Below, piece by piece: positions 1 through 7,861 of a stretch of 19,987 bases of DNA. The translations under genes and the position numbers were made by a program. The stretch's first letter is position 1; each line of letters begins with the position of its first letter. Source of the DNA: Methylomonas sp. (GTDB lineage: Bacteria > Pseudomonadota > Gammaproteobacteria > Methylococcales > Methylomonadaceae); NCBI GenBank assembly GCA_026990815.1, contig JALXCS010000167.1, positions 1 through 19,987 of the forward strand, read 5' to 3'. The notes beneath the pieces are model-generated. The model ran no database searches and was not told where the DNA came from. It was given only the letters and a program-made list of their open reading frames with translations.

Positions 1-12
1 GGTTCTAAACAT

Positions 13-2346
13 ATGTTAATACACAGAATGAATAACAAACCACAACAACCGGAAAATTCTTGTTGCTGCCATCATGATGAACAGCCAAATAATGCCCAGC
101 CATCTTTATCACAAGCTGTAAAAGGAACGACATTTAAAATCGAAGGTTTGGATTGTGTCGAAGAAGTTTCGATTTTAAAATCTCAACTTGGTCCTTTGGT
201 TGGCGGGGAAGACAAATTGGTGTTTGATGTCATCAATGGCCGAATGACGATTACGCCTGATGCAAAGTCAGTACCAGAAAAAACCATCATCAAGGCAGTT
301 GCATCAACGGGGATGAAAGCACTGCCCTGGCAGCCAGGCCAAAGTCAACCTGATATCAGAAAGCGACAACGTTCGCAAACATTGTTTGCTGCTCTCAGTG
401 GCTGCTTTATTTTCACTGGTATGTTCTTACATATTGCAATGGCGGGTGGTTTTACCGATTTACAAAATCTATTAAATAATCCCGGAAACTGGACTTTTAG
501 CTGGCAGCAATTTATTCAATACCTTGGCAGTTTATTGAATGCGCATAGTCAATTGACGATGCCACTTCCTGAAAAAATGGCTTATGCATTGGCTATCATT
601 TTTGGCGTGCGGCATATCATTGTTAAAGCCTTTTATGCGCTTAAACAATTAAGAGCAGATATGAATCTGCTCATGTTTGTTGCCATTATTGGCGCTATTA
701 TCATTAATGAATGGTTTGAAGCAGCGGCAGTCAGTTTCTTATTTTCTCTGTCATTAGCAATTGAAAGCTGGAGTATCGCTCGTGCCAGAAATGCGGTTGA
801 AGCTTTGTTGGATTTGGCGCCATCCACGGTCCTGGTTAAAGAGGAAAATGGTCAGGAGCGGCAAATACCCGTTTCCGAAGTCGTAGTCGGGACCACATTT
901 ATTGTCAAACCCGGTGATAAAATCCCATTGGATGGCGAGGTGGTTTCAGGTATCAGTTCAGTCAATCAAGCACCGATTACCGGTGAAAGCGTGCCTGTGA
1001 CCAAACGCTCAGGCGATGAAGTCTTTGCTGGCAGTATCAATGGCGAAGCAATGCTGGAAATAAAATCGACCAAAGCCGCATCTGATACAACGCTCGCCCA
1101 TATTATTCGCCTAGTCGAGGAGGCCCATAGCAAGCGTGCTGAAGCAGAACAATGGGTTGAAAAATTTGCTCGCGTCTATACGCCTGTCGTGATGGTTTTG
1201 GCGCTCGCTGTTTTTGTTATTCCACCCTTATTTCTTGGCGGGAATTGGCAGGAATGGTTGTACAGATCGCTGGTTCTATTAGTCATCGCTTGTCCTTGCG
1301 CTCTGGTGATTTCGACACCGGTGAGTATCGTTGCTGCACTGGCAAGTGCGGCACGACAAGGAGTGTTGGTTAAAGGCGGCATCTTTATTGAAGCACCCGC
1401 CTATTTAAAAGCCATTGCCTTTGATAAAACCGGAACCTTGACCGAGGGCAAGCCCGTAGTCACCGATGTGATGCCTTTTAATAGTCATAGCTCAGAGGAA
1501 TTATTAAGCCGCGCTGCCGCTTTGGAAACCCGGAGCAATCATCCGTTGGCTGCTGCAATTGTACAATATGCAAAAAACCAGGGGATTAAGATTGCCAGTG
1601 CTGACGATGTCACCGTTTTACCCGGAAAGGGTGTGATGGGGATATTTAACAAAACTAAATTTTGGTTAGGCTCCAGGCGATATTTATTGGAGCGGGCTCA
1701 GGAAACACCGGAAATTAGTAAACAGGCACAAGCGCTTGAGCAGACCGGGAAAACTGTCATTGCTATCGGTAATGAGCGGCATGTTTGTGGTCTGATTGCC
1801 GTTGCAGACCAGCCGAGACCAGAGCTGAAAACTGTTTTATCAGCCTTGAAAAAAACCGGTATTCAGCATCTTGCAATGTTAACTGGTGATAATCAAGCGA
1901 CTGCCACTAGCATCGCCAAACAAGTCGGAATTGATGAGGTTTATGCGGAATTATTGCCCGCGGATAAAGTCGATACCATTAGCAGTCTGGTTGAAAAATA
2001 TGGACACGTTGCGATGGTTGGTGATGGGATTAATGATGCGCCCGCATTAGGTAGAGCAAATTTGGGAATTGCCATGGGTGTTATGGGCTCAGATGCGGCC
2101 ATAGAAACCGCCGATATTGCTTTGATGAGCGATGATCTCGGCAGACTTCCATGGTTAATTAAACATTCCAAAAGAACGTTGCGAATTATCAGGCAGAATA
2201 TTGTCTTCGCGCTTGGTCTAAAAGCCGTCTTTGCAATTTTGGCCTTGTTAGGGCTTGCAACACTTTGGATGGCAATTGCTGCGGATATGGGGGCTTCACT
2301 TCTAGTCGTTGCAAATGGGTTAAGGTTACTAAATCCAAAGGCTTAA
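13..2346 (+). CDS. Zn/Cd/Pb-type P1B heavy-metal-translocating ATPase (ZntA/CadA family)
   Basis: Inner-membrane pump that would export divalent soft metals (Zn2+, Cd2+, Pb2+) from the cytoplasm using ATP. The 777-aa product has every P-type landmark: actuator TGES at 323-326, membrane CPC at 427-429, phosphorylation motif DKTGTLT starting at D471, the SNHP motif with H510-P511, and the hinge GDGIND at 670-675. The last membrane segments carry K737 and D758, which match the transport-site Lys and Asp of ZntA and favour Zn/Cd/Pb over Cu. The N-terminus has a CCCHH cluster at about residue 17, then an HMA-like domain with a single Cys (GLDC, C48) followed by Glu residues instead of CxxC, as in one CadA subgroup. 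ATG at 13 gives the longest form; ATG at 28 is also possible, since only 12 upstream bases are visible. The family is certain; the exact metal is inferred. Confidence 0.93.
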   Translation: MLIHRMNNKPQQPENSCCCHHDEQPNNAQPSLSQAVKGTTFKIEGLDCVEEVSILKSQLGPLVGGEDKLVFDVINGRMTITPDAKSVPEKTIIKAVASTGMKALPWQPGQSQPDIRKRQRSQTLFAALSGCFIFTGMFLHIAMAGGFTDLQNLLNNPGNWTFSWQQFIQYLGSLLNAHSQLTMPLPEKMAYALAIIFGVRHIIVKAFYALKQLRADMNLLMFVAIIGAIIINEWFEAAAVSFLFSLSLAIESWSIARARNAVEALLDLAPSTVLVKEENGQERQIPVSEVVVGTTFIVKPGDKIPLDGEVVSGISSVNQAPITGESVPVTKRSGDEVFAGSINGEAMLEIKSTKAASDTTLAHIIRLVEEAHSKRAEAEQWVEKFARVYTPVVMVLALAVFVIPPLFLGGNWQEWLYRSLVLLVIACPCALVISTPVSIVAALASAARQGVLVKGGIFIEAPAYLKAIAFDKTGTLTEGKPVVTDVMPFNSHSSEELLSRAAALETRSNHPLAAAIVQYAKNQGIKIASADDVTVLPGKGVMGIFNKTKFWLGSRRYLLERAQETPEISKQAQALEQTGKTVIAIGNERHVCGLIAVADQPRPELKTVLSALKKTGIQHLAMLTGDNQATATSIAKQVGIDEVYAELLPADKVDTISSLVEKYGHVAMVGDGINDAPALGRANLGIAMGVMGSDAAIETADIALMSDDLGRLPWLIKHSKRTLRIIRQNIVFALGLKAVFAILALLGLATLWMAIAADMGASLLVVANGLRLLNPKA

Positions 2347-2389
2347 TGGTCTTCTATTTAAGCTATAATGAATACAAGTGGTTAAAAGT

Positions 2390-2429
2390 GATACTCGGGA
2401 AAAAAACTTCGAGAATATCAGGCTTTTTT
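2390..2429 (+). terminator. possible rho-independent terminator after the metal ATPase gene
   Basis: GATA and CTCG (2390-2397) pair with CGAG and TATC (2410-2419) with a two-base bulge and a 12-nt loop. GGC and six T residues (2424-2429) follow. The stem is short and AT-rich, so termination would be weak. A perfect TATAAT at 2364-2369 lies just upstream and could be a -10 for the next gene, but no good -35 accompanies it. Confidence 0.35.
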
Positions 2430-2462
2430 ATAAATTACAGTTAATAAACGCAATTTCATTAA

Positions 2463-3623
2463 ATGATTAACTTCATTTTTCAACCTGCCCGTCAACAAGA
2501 TCCTCAAAAATATATTTCCGGTTCAATATTTGAAATTTATCATCAACATGTCGAGCAAGGCCACCTCCAAAATGATTTAGCACAAATAGCGGTACTGCAT
2601 CAACTTGATACACTTCTTATTGGAATTGATAAGTATGTTCAGTTTAATAATCAAAGTTACCCGAAAAAGTTTTTCTCAAAATCACCTTCAACATCTAAAA
2701 GTTTATATATTTATGGCGATGTAGGGCGGGGCAAGTCCATGTTGATGGACTTATTTTATGAAACATGTCCCATTCAACAAAAGCGCCGGGTTCATTTTCA
2801 TGCTTTTATGCTCGAAGTTCATGAATTTGTTCATCAATGGCGAAACCAAAACAGATCAGGTGACATGATTGTGACTTTGGCTAAAGAAATCAGGTCAGCA
2901 ACTTTATTACTGTGCTTTGATGAATTTCATGTGACTGATATTGCTGATGCCATGATTTTGGGACGATTATTCAGCCAATTATTTGCTTTGGGAGTTGTTA
3001 TGGTCATTACATCCAATAGACATCCCAAGGATTTGTATGAAAATGGTTTGCAACGAGATTTGTTTTTGCCTTTTATTGATTTGTTACAGAATTATTGCCT
3101 AACGCAGGATTTGCCGGCCCAAAAAGACTATCGTCTACAACATTTACATGCATTACAGACAAGATATTATTTTCCTATTGATAGTGAAGCAGAGAAATTT
3201 ATTCAAAATAGCTTTAATGAATTAACAGCTTTTGCCTCACGAACGCCTGGTAAGCTGGAAGTTAAGGGAAGAGAAATCATATTATCTGCAGTTCATGGTG
3301 ATGTAGCATTAAGTTCATTTCAGGAATTGTGTGAACGACCTCTTGCAGCTTTGGATTATTTGGAACTTGCCAATGAATTTACAACCTTGATTTTGACCAA
3401 TATACCAAAGTTATCCCGCCAAAAACGAAATGAAGCCAAGCGTTTTTCAACCTTAGTTGATGCCCTTTATGAGCATAAGGTTAAATTAATTTGTACGGCG
3501 GAAGTTGTGCCGGAAGAACTGTATTTGGAAGGTGACGGTGCGTTTGAATTTAAACGCACCGTGTCACGTTTGATTGAAATGCAATCAGAGCGATATTTGC
3601 TTAGCAAGCATATCGCTGATTAG
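2463..3623 (+). CDS. zapE: ZapE / AFG1-like AAA-type ATPase
   Basis: Cytoplasmic P-loop ATPase of the AFG1/ZapE family. In E. coli, ZapE is reported to act on FtsZ at the division ring; mitochondrial homologues (Afg1/LACE1) act in protein quality control. The 386-aa product has Walker A GDVGRGKS at 85-92, Walker B LLLCFDEF at 148-155 followed by the family's HVTDIADAMILGRL segment, and a sensor-1-like TSNRHP beginning at 183. Its length is close to E. coli ZapE (about 375 aa). No clear Shine-Dalgarno precedes the ATG, but the N-terminus aligns by eye with the family pattern, so this start is accepted. It stands alone on this strand, and its stop codon overlaps that of the convergent slyD gene. 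Confidence 0.9.
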   Translation: MINFIFQPARQQDPQKYISGSIFEIYHQHVEQGHLQNDLAQIAVLHQLDTLLIGIDKYVQFNNQSYPKKFFSKSPSTSKSLYIYGDVGRGKSMLMDLFYETCPIQQKRRVHFHAFMLEVHEFVHQWRNQNRSGDMIVTLAKEIRSATLLLCFDEFHVTDIADAMILGRLFSQLFALGVVMVITSNRHPKDLYENGLQRDLFLPFIDLLQNYCLTQDLPAQKDYRLQHLHALQTRYYFPIDSEAEKFIQNSFNELTAFASRTPGKLEVKGREIILSAVHGDVALSSFQELCERPLAALDYLELANEFTTLILTNIPKLSRQKRNEAKRFSTLVDALYEHKVKLICTAEVVPEELYLEGDGAFEFKRTVSRLIEMQSERYLLSKHIAD

Positions 3624-4102
3624 TGATTGCAACCAGCGCCATGAATGTGACCATGCGCTTTTTCATCTTCTGTTGCATCACGGATATCAGCAATTTCCAC
3701 ATCGAAAGTTAGAGCAACACCAGCCAATGGATGGTTTCCATCAATTGTTACCTGATCACCTTCTACCTTGGTGACAGTCACTACAACAGGCTCTCCATTC
3801 TGACCGGCAGCCTGAAACTGTAGCCCTGGCTCAATGGTGTCAACGCCTTGAAAAGAATCTTTTGGGAGTGTTTGAACCATGCCTTCTTGCTTAATACCAT
3901 AAGCTTCTTCTGGCTCAATTCGGGTTTTTACTTTGTCGCCTACTTCTTTGTCAAGCAGTGCTTTTTCAAGTCCTGGAATAATATTGCCCGCCCCATGTAA
4001 GTAAAGTAAAGGTTCATCAGAACCAGATTTATCTAGAACATTGTTCTCATCATCGGTCAAAGTGTAGTGGAATGAAACCACTTTATCTTTTTCTATTTTC
4101 AT
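3620..4102 (-). CDS. slyD: FKBP-type peptidyl-prolyl cis-trans isomerase, SlyD-like
   Basis: Cytoplasmic prolyl isomerase and chaperone. The 160-aa product starts MKIEKDKVVSFHYTL and has the FKBP fold with Y13 and the NIIPGLEKAL segment (40-50). The SlyD insert-in-flap domain spans about 70-125, followed by the conserved GNHPLAG (122-128). The C-terminus is a short His/Cys-rich tail (HGHIHGAGCNH), a reduced form of the long metal-binding tail of E. coli SlyD that delivers nickel to hydrogenase. The longest frame would begin at a TTG at 4105, one codon upstream; the ATG at 4102 is preferred. No strong ribosome binding site is seen. It lies 52 nt downstream of the DUF2959 gene on the same strand and may be co-transcribed. 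Its TAA (3620-3622) overlaps the TAG of zapE. Confidence 0.92.
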   Translation of the reverse strand: MKIEKDKVVSFHYTLTDDENNVLDKSGSDEPLLYLHGAGNIIPGLEKALLDKEVGDKVKTRIEPEEAYGIKQEGMVQTLPKDSFQGVDTIEPGLQFQAAGQNGEPVVVTVTKVEGDQVTIDGNHPLAGVALTFDVEIADIRDATEDEKAHGHIHGAGCNH

Positions 4103-4154
4103 CAATTAAATTGCTAGTTTTTTAAAAATAACATTCCATGGTACATGAATTTTT

Positions 4155-4799
4155 TTATTTTTCCATGGTTTTAATAAACTGATCTGCTTCATTAATTGAT
4201 TTTTCCATCGATGCAATCAGTGCGGAAACATCGGATTCAATGGATGTTAATTCACCTTTTAAGGAACTGATGGCTTGGGCATTTAGATTATGTTTTAAAT
4301 ATAAAACCTGATCTTTAAACACCGCCAATATTGGTTTGGTTTTAGCCTCGGCCCGGTTCATGGCAGCGATCAATTGTTTATAGCGTTTTTTGGTTTCCCG
4401 TAATTTTTGTTGGCTGCTGCGTTTTAACGAAGGGCTGGTATATTGTTGAATTTCCTCTTCCCATTCTTCGAACAGGGATTCTGAAACATCTTCAATATCA
4501 TCAATGCGTTTTCTTAGTTCTTCAGCTTTGGCAACGCTGTCTTCATATTCATCATTAAGCTTTTCATAAGTTTCCTGTAGATCGCCACCTTTGAAATTAG
4601 TAAGCGCAGTAAATTGCTCCAGTGCGGATTTGAATTGTTCTTTTGCTTCTTCCTGAGTATCGCGCGCTGCTACCACCCGATGGATCAAGATATCTCGCAT
4701 CTGGATACCTACTGAATCCAGGGCACTGTAATAGATACTAGAACAACCTGTGATAAAAAGGATCAATATTAATGATGAGAAACGTGTCATAAAGATCAT
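4155..4799 (-). CDS. DUF2959-family lipoprotein
   Basis: Predicted lipoprotein of 214 aa, rich in alpha helix and charged residues. The signal peptide ends in a lipobox ITGC with the acylated Cys at 19. The rest is a long coiled-coil-like region with RVVAARDTQEEAKEQFKSAL and FKGGDLQETYEKLNDEYE, which I recognise as the DUF2959 signature. The family has no established function; the features fit a periplasmic coiled-coil protein anchored to the outer or inner membrane. The longest frame starts at a TTG (4832), but AGGAG stands 9 nt before the ATG at 4799, so that start is used. A TATAAT box (reverse strand, 4832-4837) lies a suitable distance upstream. slyD follows after 52 nt. Confidence 0.85.
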   Translation of the reverse strand: MIFMTRFSSLILILFITGCSSIYYSALDSVGIQMRDILIHRVVAARDTQEEAKEQFKSALEQFTALTNFKGGDLQETYEKLNDEYEDSVAKAEELRKRIDDIEDVSESLFEEWEEEIQQYTSPSLKRSSQQKLRETKKRYKQLIAAMNRAEAKTKPILAVFKDQVLYLKHNLNAQAISSLKGELTSIESDVSALIASMEKSINEADQFIKTMEK

Positions 4800-4831
4800 G
4801 AAGATAAACTCCTGTTTTGATTTTAGGTTCA

Positions 4832-4860
4832 ATTATATTGTAAAAAAACCAAATCTTAAA
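4832..4860 (-). promoter_or_regulatory. candidate sigma70 promoter for the DUF2959 gene
   Basis: On the reverse strand a perfect TATAAT (4837-4832) is preceded, at a 17-nt spacer, by TTTAAG (4860-4855), a weak -35. It sits about 33 nt upstream of the chosen ATG, and the AGGAG lies between the two. Confidence 0.45.
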
Positions 4861-4994
4861 TCATTTATAATAATCATGTTTTCTGTTCATTGTATGATTT
4901 GGCTCCGTTTTTGCCAGCTGAAATTAATTAAAATGGAATGCTGTTTTTTGGCAAGTTCGTCCCGACTTTTGTACATGACAAAACTTGTGGAATG

Positions 4995-5095
4995 GAGGCA
5001 AGCGATTGAAATAACAAGACCTACTATTGCAGGGAAGCAAAAAAGAGCTACAAGAATGTATTTACGCGAGTCTTTTTATTTCAATCGCTTGCCTC
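4995..5095. repeat. 26-nt inverted repeat (one mismatch) around a 49-nt loop
   Basis: The left arm at 4995-5020 begins GAGGCAAGCGATTGAAATAA. Its reverse complement lies at 5070-5095, with a single mismatch in 26 positions. The 49 nt between them contain a small TTGC/GCAA hairpin. No target-site duplication is visible on the flanks and no second copy is present in the window. It could be a miniature element with terminal inverted repeats or a large RNA hairpin. It occupies much of the 404-nt divergent gap between the DUF2959 and diguanylate cyclase genes; the rest of the gap holds only the promoters listed. Confidence 0.7.
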
Positions 5096-5123
5096 TTTAG
5101 AAGTCCAAGAGGGTGTCTTTTTT
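5092..5123 (+). terminator. terminator-like hairpin overlapping the right arm of the inverted repeat
   Basis: CCTCTT (5092-5097) pairs with AAGAGG (5107-5112) across a 9-nt loop. A T-rich tract (TCTTTTTT, about 5116-5122) follows after GTG. The left half shares bases 5092-5095 with the long inverted repeat, so the two structures could exclude each other. Evidence is modest. Confidence 0.3.
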
Positions 5124-5151
5124 GTCGTGCCCAAGTATGCCAGCATATAAA
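5122..5151 (+). promoter_or_regulatory. candidate sigma70 promoter for the diguanylate cyclase gene
   Basis: TTGTCG (5122-5127, 4 of 6 to the -35 consensus), an 18-nt spacer and TATAAA (5146-5151, 5 of 6 to the -10 consensus). It lies 52 nt before the TTG start and 82 nt before the alternative ATG. Confidence 0.45.
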
Positions 5152-5203
5152 TTAAATGTTGTGAAATTTTGAAAAACCATGTGAAATAGACGGGATAATT
5201 CGA

Positions 5204-6517
5204 TTGTCCAAAAAAATCAGCGAACCTCGAAAAATGAAGCATTACCAAGTAAAGAGATCAATTTTAATTAAGTTACTCAGATCGGTTTTTGTGGTTTATT
5301 TTACAGGTGTTGTGTTGCTGACTGCCCTATATGTTGTACAAGTGTACCAACACACGAAAAATGATATCTCAAGTGAACTCAAGGTAATCGCTGATACTTT
5401 TAAGTTGGATCTGAAGCGGGCATTGAATACTCCTGATAATCAGCGGTTATCTGAAATTAGTAATAAAATTCTGGCTTTGCCAGTTGTTGTAAGCGTGTTA
5501 ATTGTGGATGCTAATGGCAACAGTCTTTTTTCACAAGGAAAGGATGTGGGATCCTCTGACACCCGATTATTTTCCCGGGAGCTTGTTATTACCAGACAAT
5601 TTGCAGGTAATTCAATTCAATTGGCGACAGTCAGGTTATATTCTGATTCCGGGGTTGTTTCAAATCGAATCAAATTTGGATTTGCCCTGATTTTCTTGCT
5701 GGGTGTAATCAAAACATTTTTACTGGTCGCATCACTCATCTGGGCAGTAAAAAAATTATTCATAAAGCCTTTAAATAAACTGGCCAAGGACATTGAACTG
5801 ATTAATCTGGATAATCTTTCTAAATCAAGAATTAACTTGTATGTTGAAGATGATAATGAGTTGAAAGCAGTTGAAGCCATTAGCAATCAAATGCTTAGAA
5901 AGCTTGATCTGGCAAAAGAAGAATGGCTGCAAATTGAAAATAATTACCAAAGAATTCTTGAAAAAGAAGTTAGTGAAAGAACTCATGAGTTAGAATTAAG
6001 TAACAAGCAGCTCAACACCCTTGCTGCAACCGATCCATTAACTCATATCAGGAACAGGCGTAGTTTTTTTGATATTGCCGAAAAATATTTTTCCATTGCT
6101 GTTCGAACCAAGGAACACTTAACGGTGATGATGATTGATATTGATTATTTTAAATCAGTAAATGATAAATATGGTCATGCGGTGGGTGATGAGGTATTAA
6201 AAGAATTTGCCAGTGTGACAAAACGCCAGCTTCGTGACAGTGATTTATTTGCTCGATATGGGGGTGAAGAATTCGTTATCGTATTGCCAAACACTGGAAT
6301 TGAAGGTGCAGAAAAGCTGGCCGAAAAAATCCGTCATACCATTGCTGGACATTATTTAGTAACTGAAAAAGGCGAAATTCAGATTACCATTAGTATTGGT
6401 GTCTCGGCGCTGGATGAATATGATTCCAGTTTGGATGATATTTTATCCAGAGCTGATAAAGCGCTCTATCTTGCCAAAGAAAATGGCAGAAACAGAATCG
6501 AGAAAATGGCAGCTTGA
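5204..6517 (+). CDS. membrane-bound diguanylate cyclase (GGDEF domain)
   Basis: Makes cyclic di-GMP from two GTP. Numbered from the TTG start (437 aa), a first membrane helix lies at about 24-48. A periplasmic sensor region of about 105 aa follows (50-155, Cache- or CHASE-like by layout only), then a second helix (157-182), a HAMP-like and coiled-coil linker (187-272), and a GGDEF domain (273-437). The catalytic motif is GGEEF at 353-357 and the metal-binding Asp sits in IDIDYFK (310-317). RDSD at 344-347, five residues before GGEEF, is a proper inhibitory I-site, so product inhibition is expected. No EAL domain is present. The start is uncertain: TTG at 5204 has a weak GGGA upstream, while ATG at 5234 (427 aa) has no visible Shine-Dalgarno; the frame has no ATG or GTG upstream. 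The signal sensed is unknown. Confidence 0.92.
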   Translation: MSKKISEPRKMKHYQVKRSILIKLLRSVFVVYFTGVVLLTALYVVQVYQHTKNDISSELKVIADTFKLDLKRALNTPDNQRLSEISNKILALPVVVSVLIVDANGNSLFSQGKDVGSSDTRLFSRELVITRQFAGNSIQLATVRLYSDSGVVSNRIKFGFALIFLLGVIKTFLLVASLIWAVKKLFIKPLNKLAKDIELINLDNLSKSRINLYVEDDNELKAVEAISNQMLRKLDLAKEEWLQIENNYQRILEKEVSERTHELELSNKQLNTLAATDPLTHIRNRRSFFDIAEKYFSIAVRTKEHLTVMMIDIDYFKSVNDKYGHAVGDEVLKEFASVTKRQLRDSDLFARYGGEEFVIVLPNTGIEGAEKLAEKIRHTIAGHYLVTEKGEIQITISIGVSALDEYDSSLDDILSRADKALYLAKENGRNRIEKMAA

Positions 6518-6574
6518 GATTCATTGACTATAATTTCTTCAAGATATGTATGCATTGAACTTTTAAGAACCTGT

Positions 6575-6699
6575 TCAAGATCGTTACGAGCTGCTGTTAG
6601 TTGTGTGCGGACGGAGTGCAGAAACCGGAATTTACATGGAGTAAATGAGGGTTTAGAGCATCGCCCAAGCACAAATGGCAGTGGTGCAGTAGATCTTGA
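6575..6699. repeat. structured 125-nt intergenic element bounded by TCAAGATC / GATCTTGA
   Basis: The gap between the cyclase gene and the next CDS holds an element bounded by 8-nt inverted repeats (6575-6582 and 6692-6699). Inside it is a perfect hairpin, ATTTAC-ATGGA-GTAAAT (6630-6646), and a CGG-rich stretch that looks richer in GC than its surroundings. Frames through it exist but have no coding character that I recognise. It could be a dispersed palindromic repeat or a structured RNA leader. Confidence 0.4.
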
Positions 6700-6746
6700 G
6701 TGGATTCTAAGATGCATTTTGCTGACTCATTTTGGAGAAATTATTT

Positions 6747-7289
6747 ATGACTCAATCTTACGCACACCAACCTGACCTGGACTGGAGTCAGGTTAGAGAA
6801 ACAGTTAAATTGCTGGCTCTTTCTGCAACGCATGTAGAAGGAAGTATGGTTGAAGGGGACGATTCAGTGACAGTTTTAACTGAATCTTTTACTGCGATGG
6901 TGGAGCATTTGGCTGGAATCAATGCACAACTGGAGTTATTAGAGCCAAGCGAAGCAAAAGATTTGGCATTGGCGCATTGTTCAGCTACATCAGATAAAAT
7001 CAGAACGTCAATTGTTGCCTTTCAGTTTTATGATCGATTGCAGCAGAGACTGCAGCATGTTACATTCAGCTTGAAAGCATTATCAGACATCGTTGAAAGT
7101 CCAGAACGACTTTATAATCCCAGGGAGTGGGCTAAACTACAGGAACAGATTAGATCGACTTATACAATGGAGTCAGAAAAAGCACTATTTGATGCAATTG
7201 TAAGTGGAAAAAGTATTGAAGAAGCTTTAAAAATAGCAGCTTATGAAGAGCAGAATACCAATGAAGATGAGGATATTGAACTTTTTTAA
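6747..7289 (+). CDS. small alpha-helical protein of unknown function, with a CheZ-like DxxxQ motif
   Basis: Predicted cytosolic protein of 180 aa with no signal peptide or membrane segment. It is acidic, almost wholly helical by pattern, and ends in an acidic tail (NEDEDIELF). A central segment reads IVAFQFYDRLQQRLQHV (89-105), with D96 and Q100 in DxxxQ spacing. The same spacing is catalytic in the CheY phosphatase CheZ, and similar segments occur in other chemotaxis-type helical bundles. That comparison is inference; the protein is much too different for me to call it CheZ. A second conserved-looking stretch is RLYNPREWAKLQEQIRSTYT (121-140). The longest frame starts at a TTG (6732); GGAG at 6734-6737 lies 9 nt before the ATG at 6747, so the ATG is used. 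Its TAA overlaps the next ATG (TAATG), which suggests translational coupling to the lipoprotein gene. Confidence 0.8.
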   Translation: MTQSYAHQPDLDWSQVRETVKLLALSATHVEGSMVEGDDSVTVLTESFTAMVEHLAGINAQLELLEPSEAKDLALAHCSATSDKIRTSIVAFQFYDRLQQRLQHVTFSLKALSDIVESPERLYNPREWAKLQEQIRSTYTMESEKALFDAIVSGKSIEEALKIAAYEEQNTNEDEDIELF

Positions 7290-7855
7290 TGAAAAAACAT
7301 AAATTTATTTTCCTGGTAATGATAGTTTTTTTGATGGCAGCCTGTACTTACCATTCATCGGAAGCTCAGAGAAAAGCATCAATTTATAATTCAAGGCAGA
7401 ATACAGGCGTAATAAAAAACTATCCTACTGAAAATAAAGAGGATTTTTCCAAGGATGAATCACTAGTTAAAACTTACCCGTATAAAACTTCTGCAGTCAA
7501 TAAGAACACTAATTTTTCTACATACAATAAACCACTAACCCCTGCTGTTGTCGCATTGTTGTCAAAAGCAGACCAAAGTTACAAGGCCGGGGAATATGAT
7601 CAGGCGGTTTCCACGATTGAAAGAGCGTTAAGAATCGAACCAAGAAATGCCAAATTGGTTTATAAATTAGCTGCAGTTCGCTTAAGGCAAAACAAAGCTA
7701 GACTGGCAGAAGATTTAGCCAAAAAGGCTGCGCTGCTTGCTGGTAATAACACCTTGATAAAACGCCGGGCGTGGTTGCTTATTGCAGAGGCAAGGCGGTT
7801 GCAGGGAAATCAGGTCGGTGCCAGAGAGGCCAAGACCAAAGCACAAAACTATTAA
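7289..7855 (+). CDS. TPR-repeat lipoprotein
   Basis: Predicted periplasm-facing lipoprotein of 188 aa. The signal peptide MKKHKFIFLVMIVFLMAAC has a lipobox ending at C19. A low-complexity Ser/Thr/Lys/Asn-rich linker (20-85) follows. The C-terminal half is TPR-like: an A-D-Q-S-Y-K-A-G-E-Y-D-Q-A helix pair at about 93-126, a second pair at 127-158, and a partial third to the end. Such repeats normally bind partner proteins. The start codon overlaps the stop of the upstream gene by one base, so the two are probably made together. The gene converges on the caspase-like gene with only 6 nt between the stop codons and no obvious terminator. The function is unknown. Confidence 0.85.
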   Translation: MKKHKFIFLVMIVFLMAACTYHSSEAQRKASIYNSRQNTGVIKNYPTENKEDFSKDESLVKTYPYKTSAVNKNTNFSTYNKPLTPAVVALLSKADQSYKAGEYDQAVSTIERALRIEPRNAKLVYKLAAVRLRQNKARLAEDLAKKAALLAGNNTLIKRRAWLLIAEARRLQGNQVGAREAKTKAQNY

Positions 7856-7861
7856 ACAGAC

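Noticed and set aside
4136..4168. Two CCATGG copies flanking 21 nt at the end of the DUF2959 gene
   Set aside because: Each is itself a palindrome, so pairing is expected by chance; no T-run follows in the gene's direction.
4995..5095. Integron attC site
   Set aside because: The conserved core sites (GTTRRRY and RYYYAAC) are missing at the ends, and no cassette or integrase is nearby.
4750..5100. 116-codon frame on the plus strand
   Set aside because: It overlaps the start of the DUF2959 gene antisense, runs through the inverted repeat, and shows no domain or protein-like pattern.
6524..6775. Frames of 83 codons on both strands across the 6575-6699 element
   Set aside because: Both overlap neighbouring real genes at their ends and neither looks like a protein; the region is better explained by palindromic structure.
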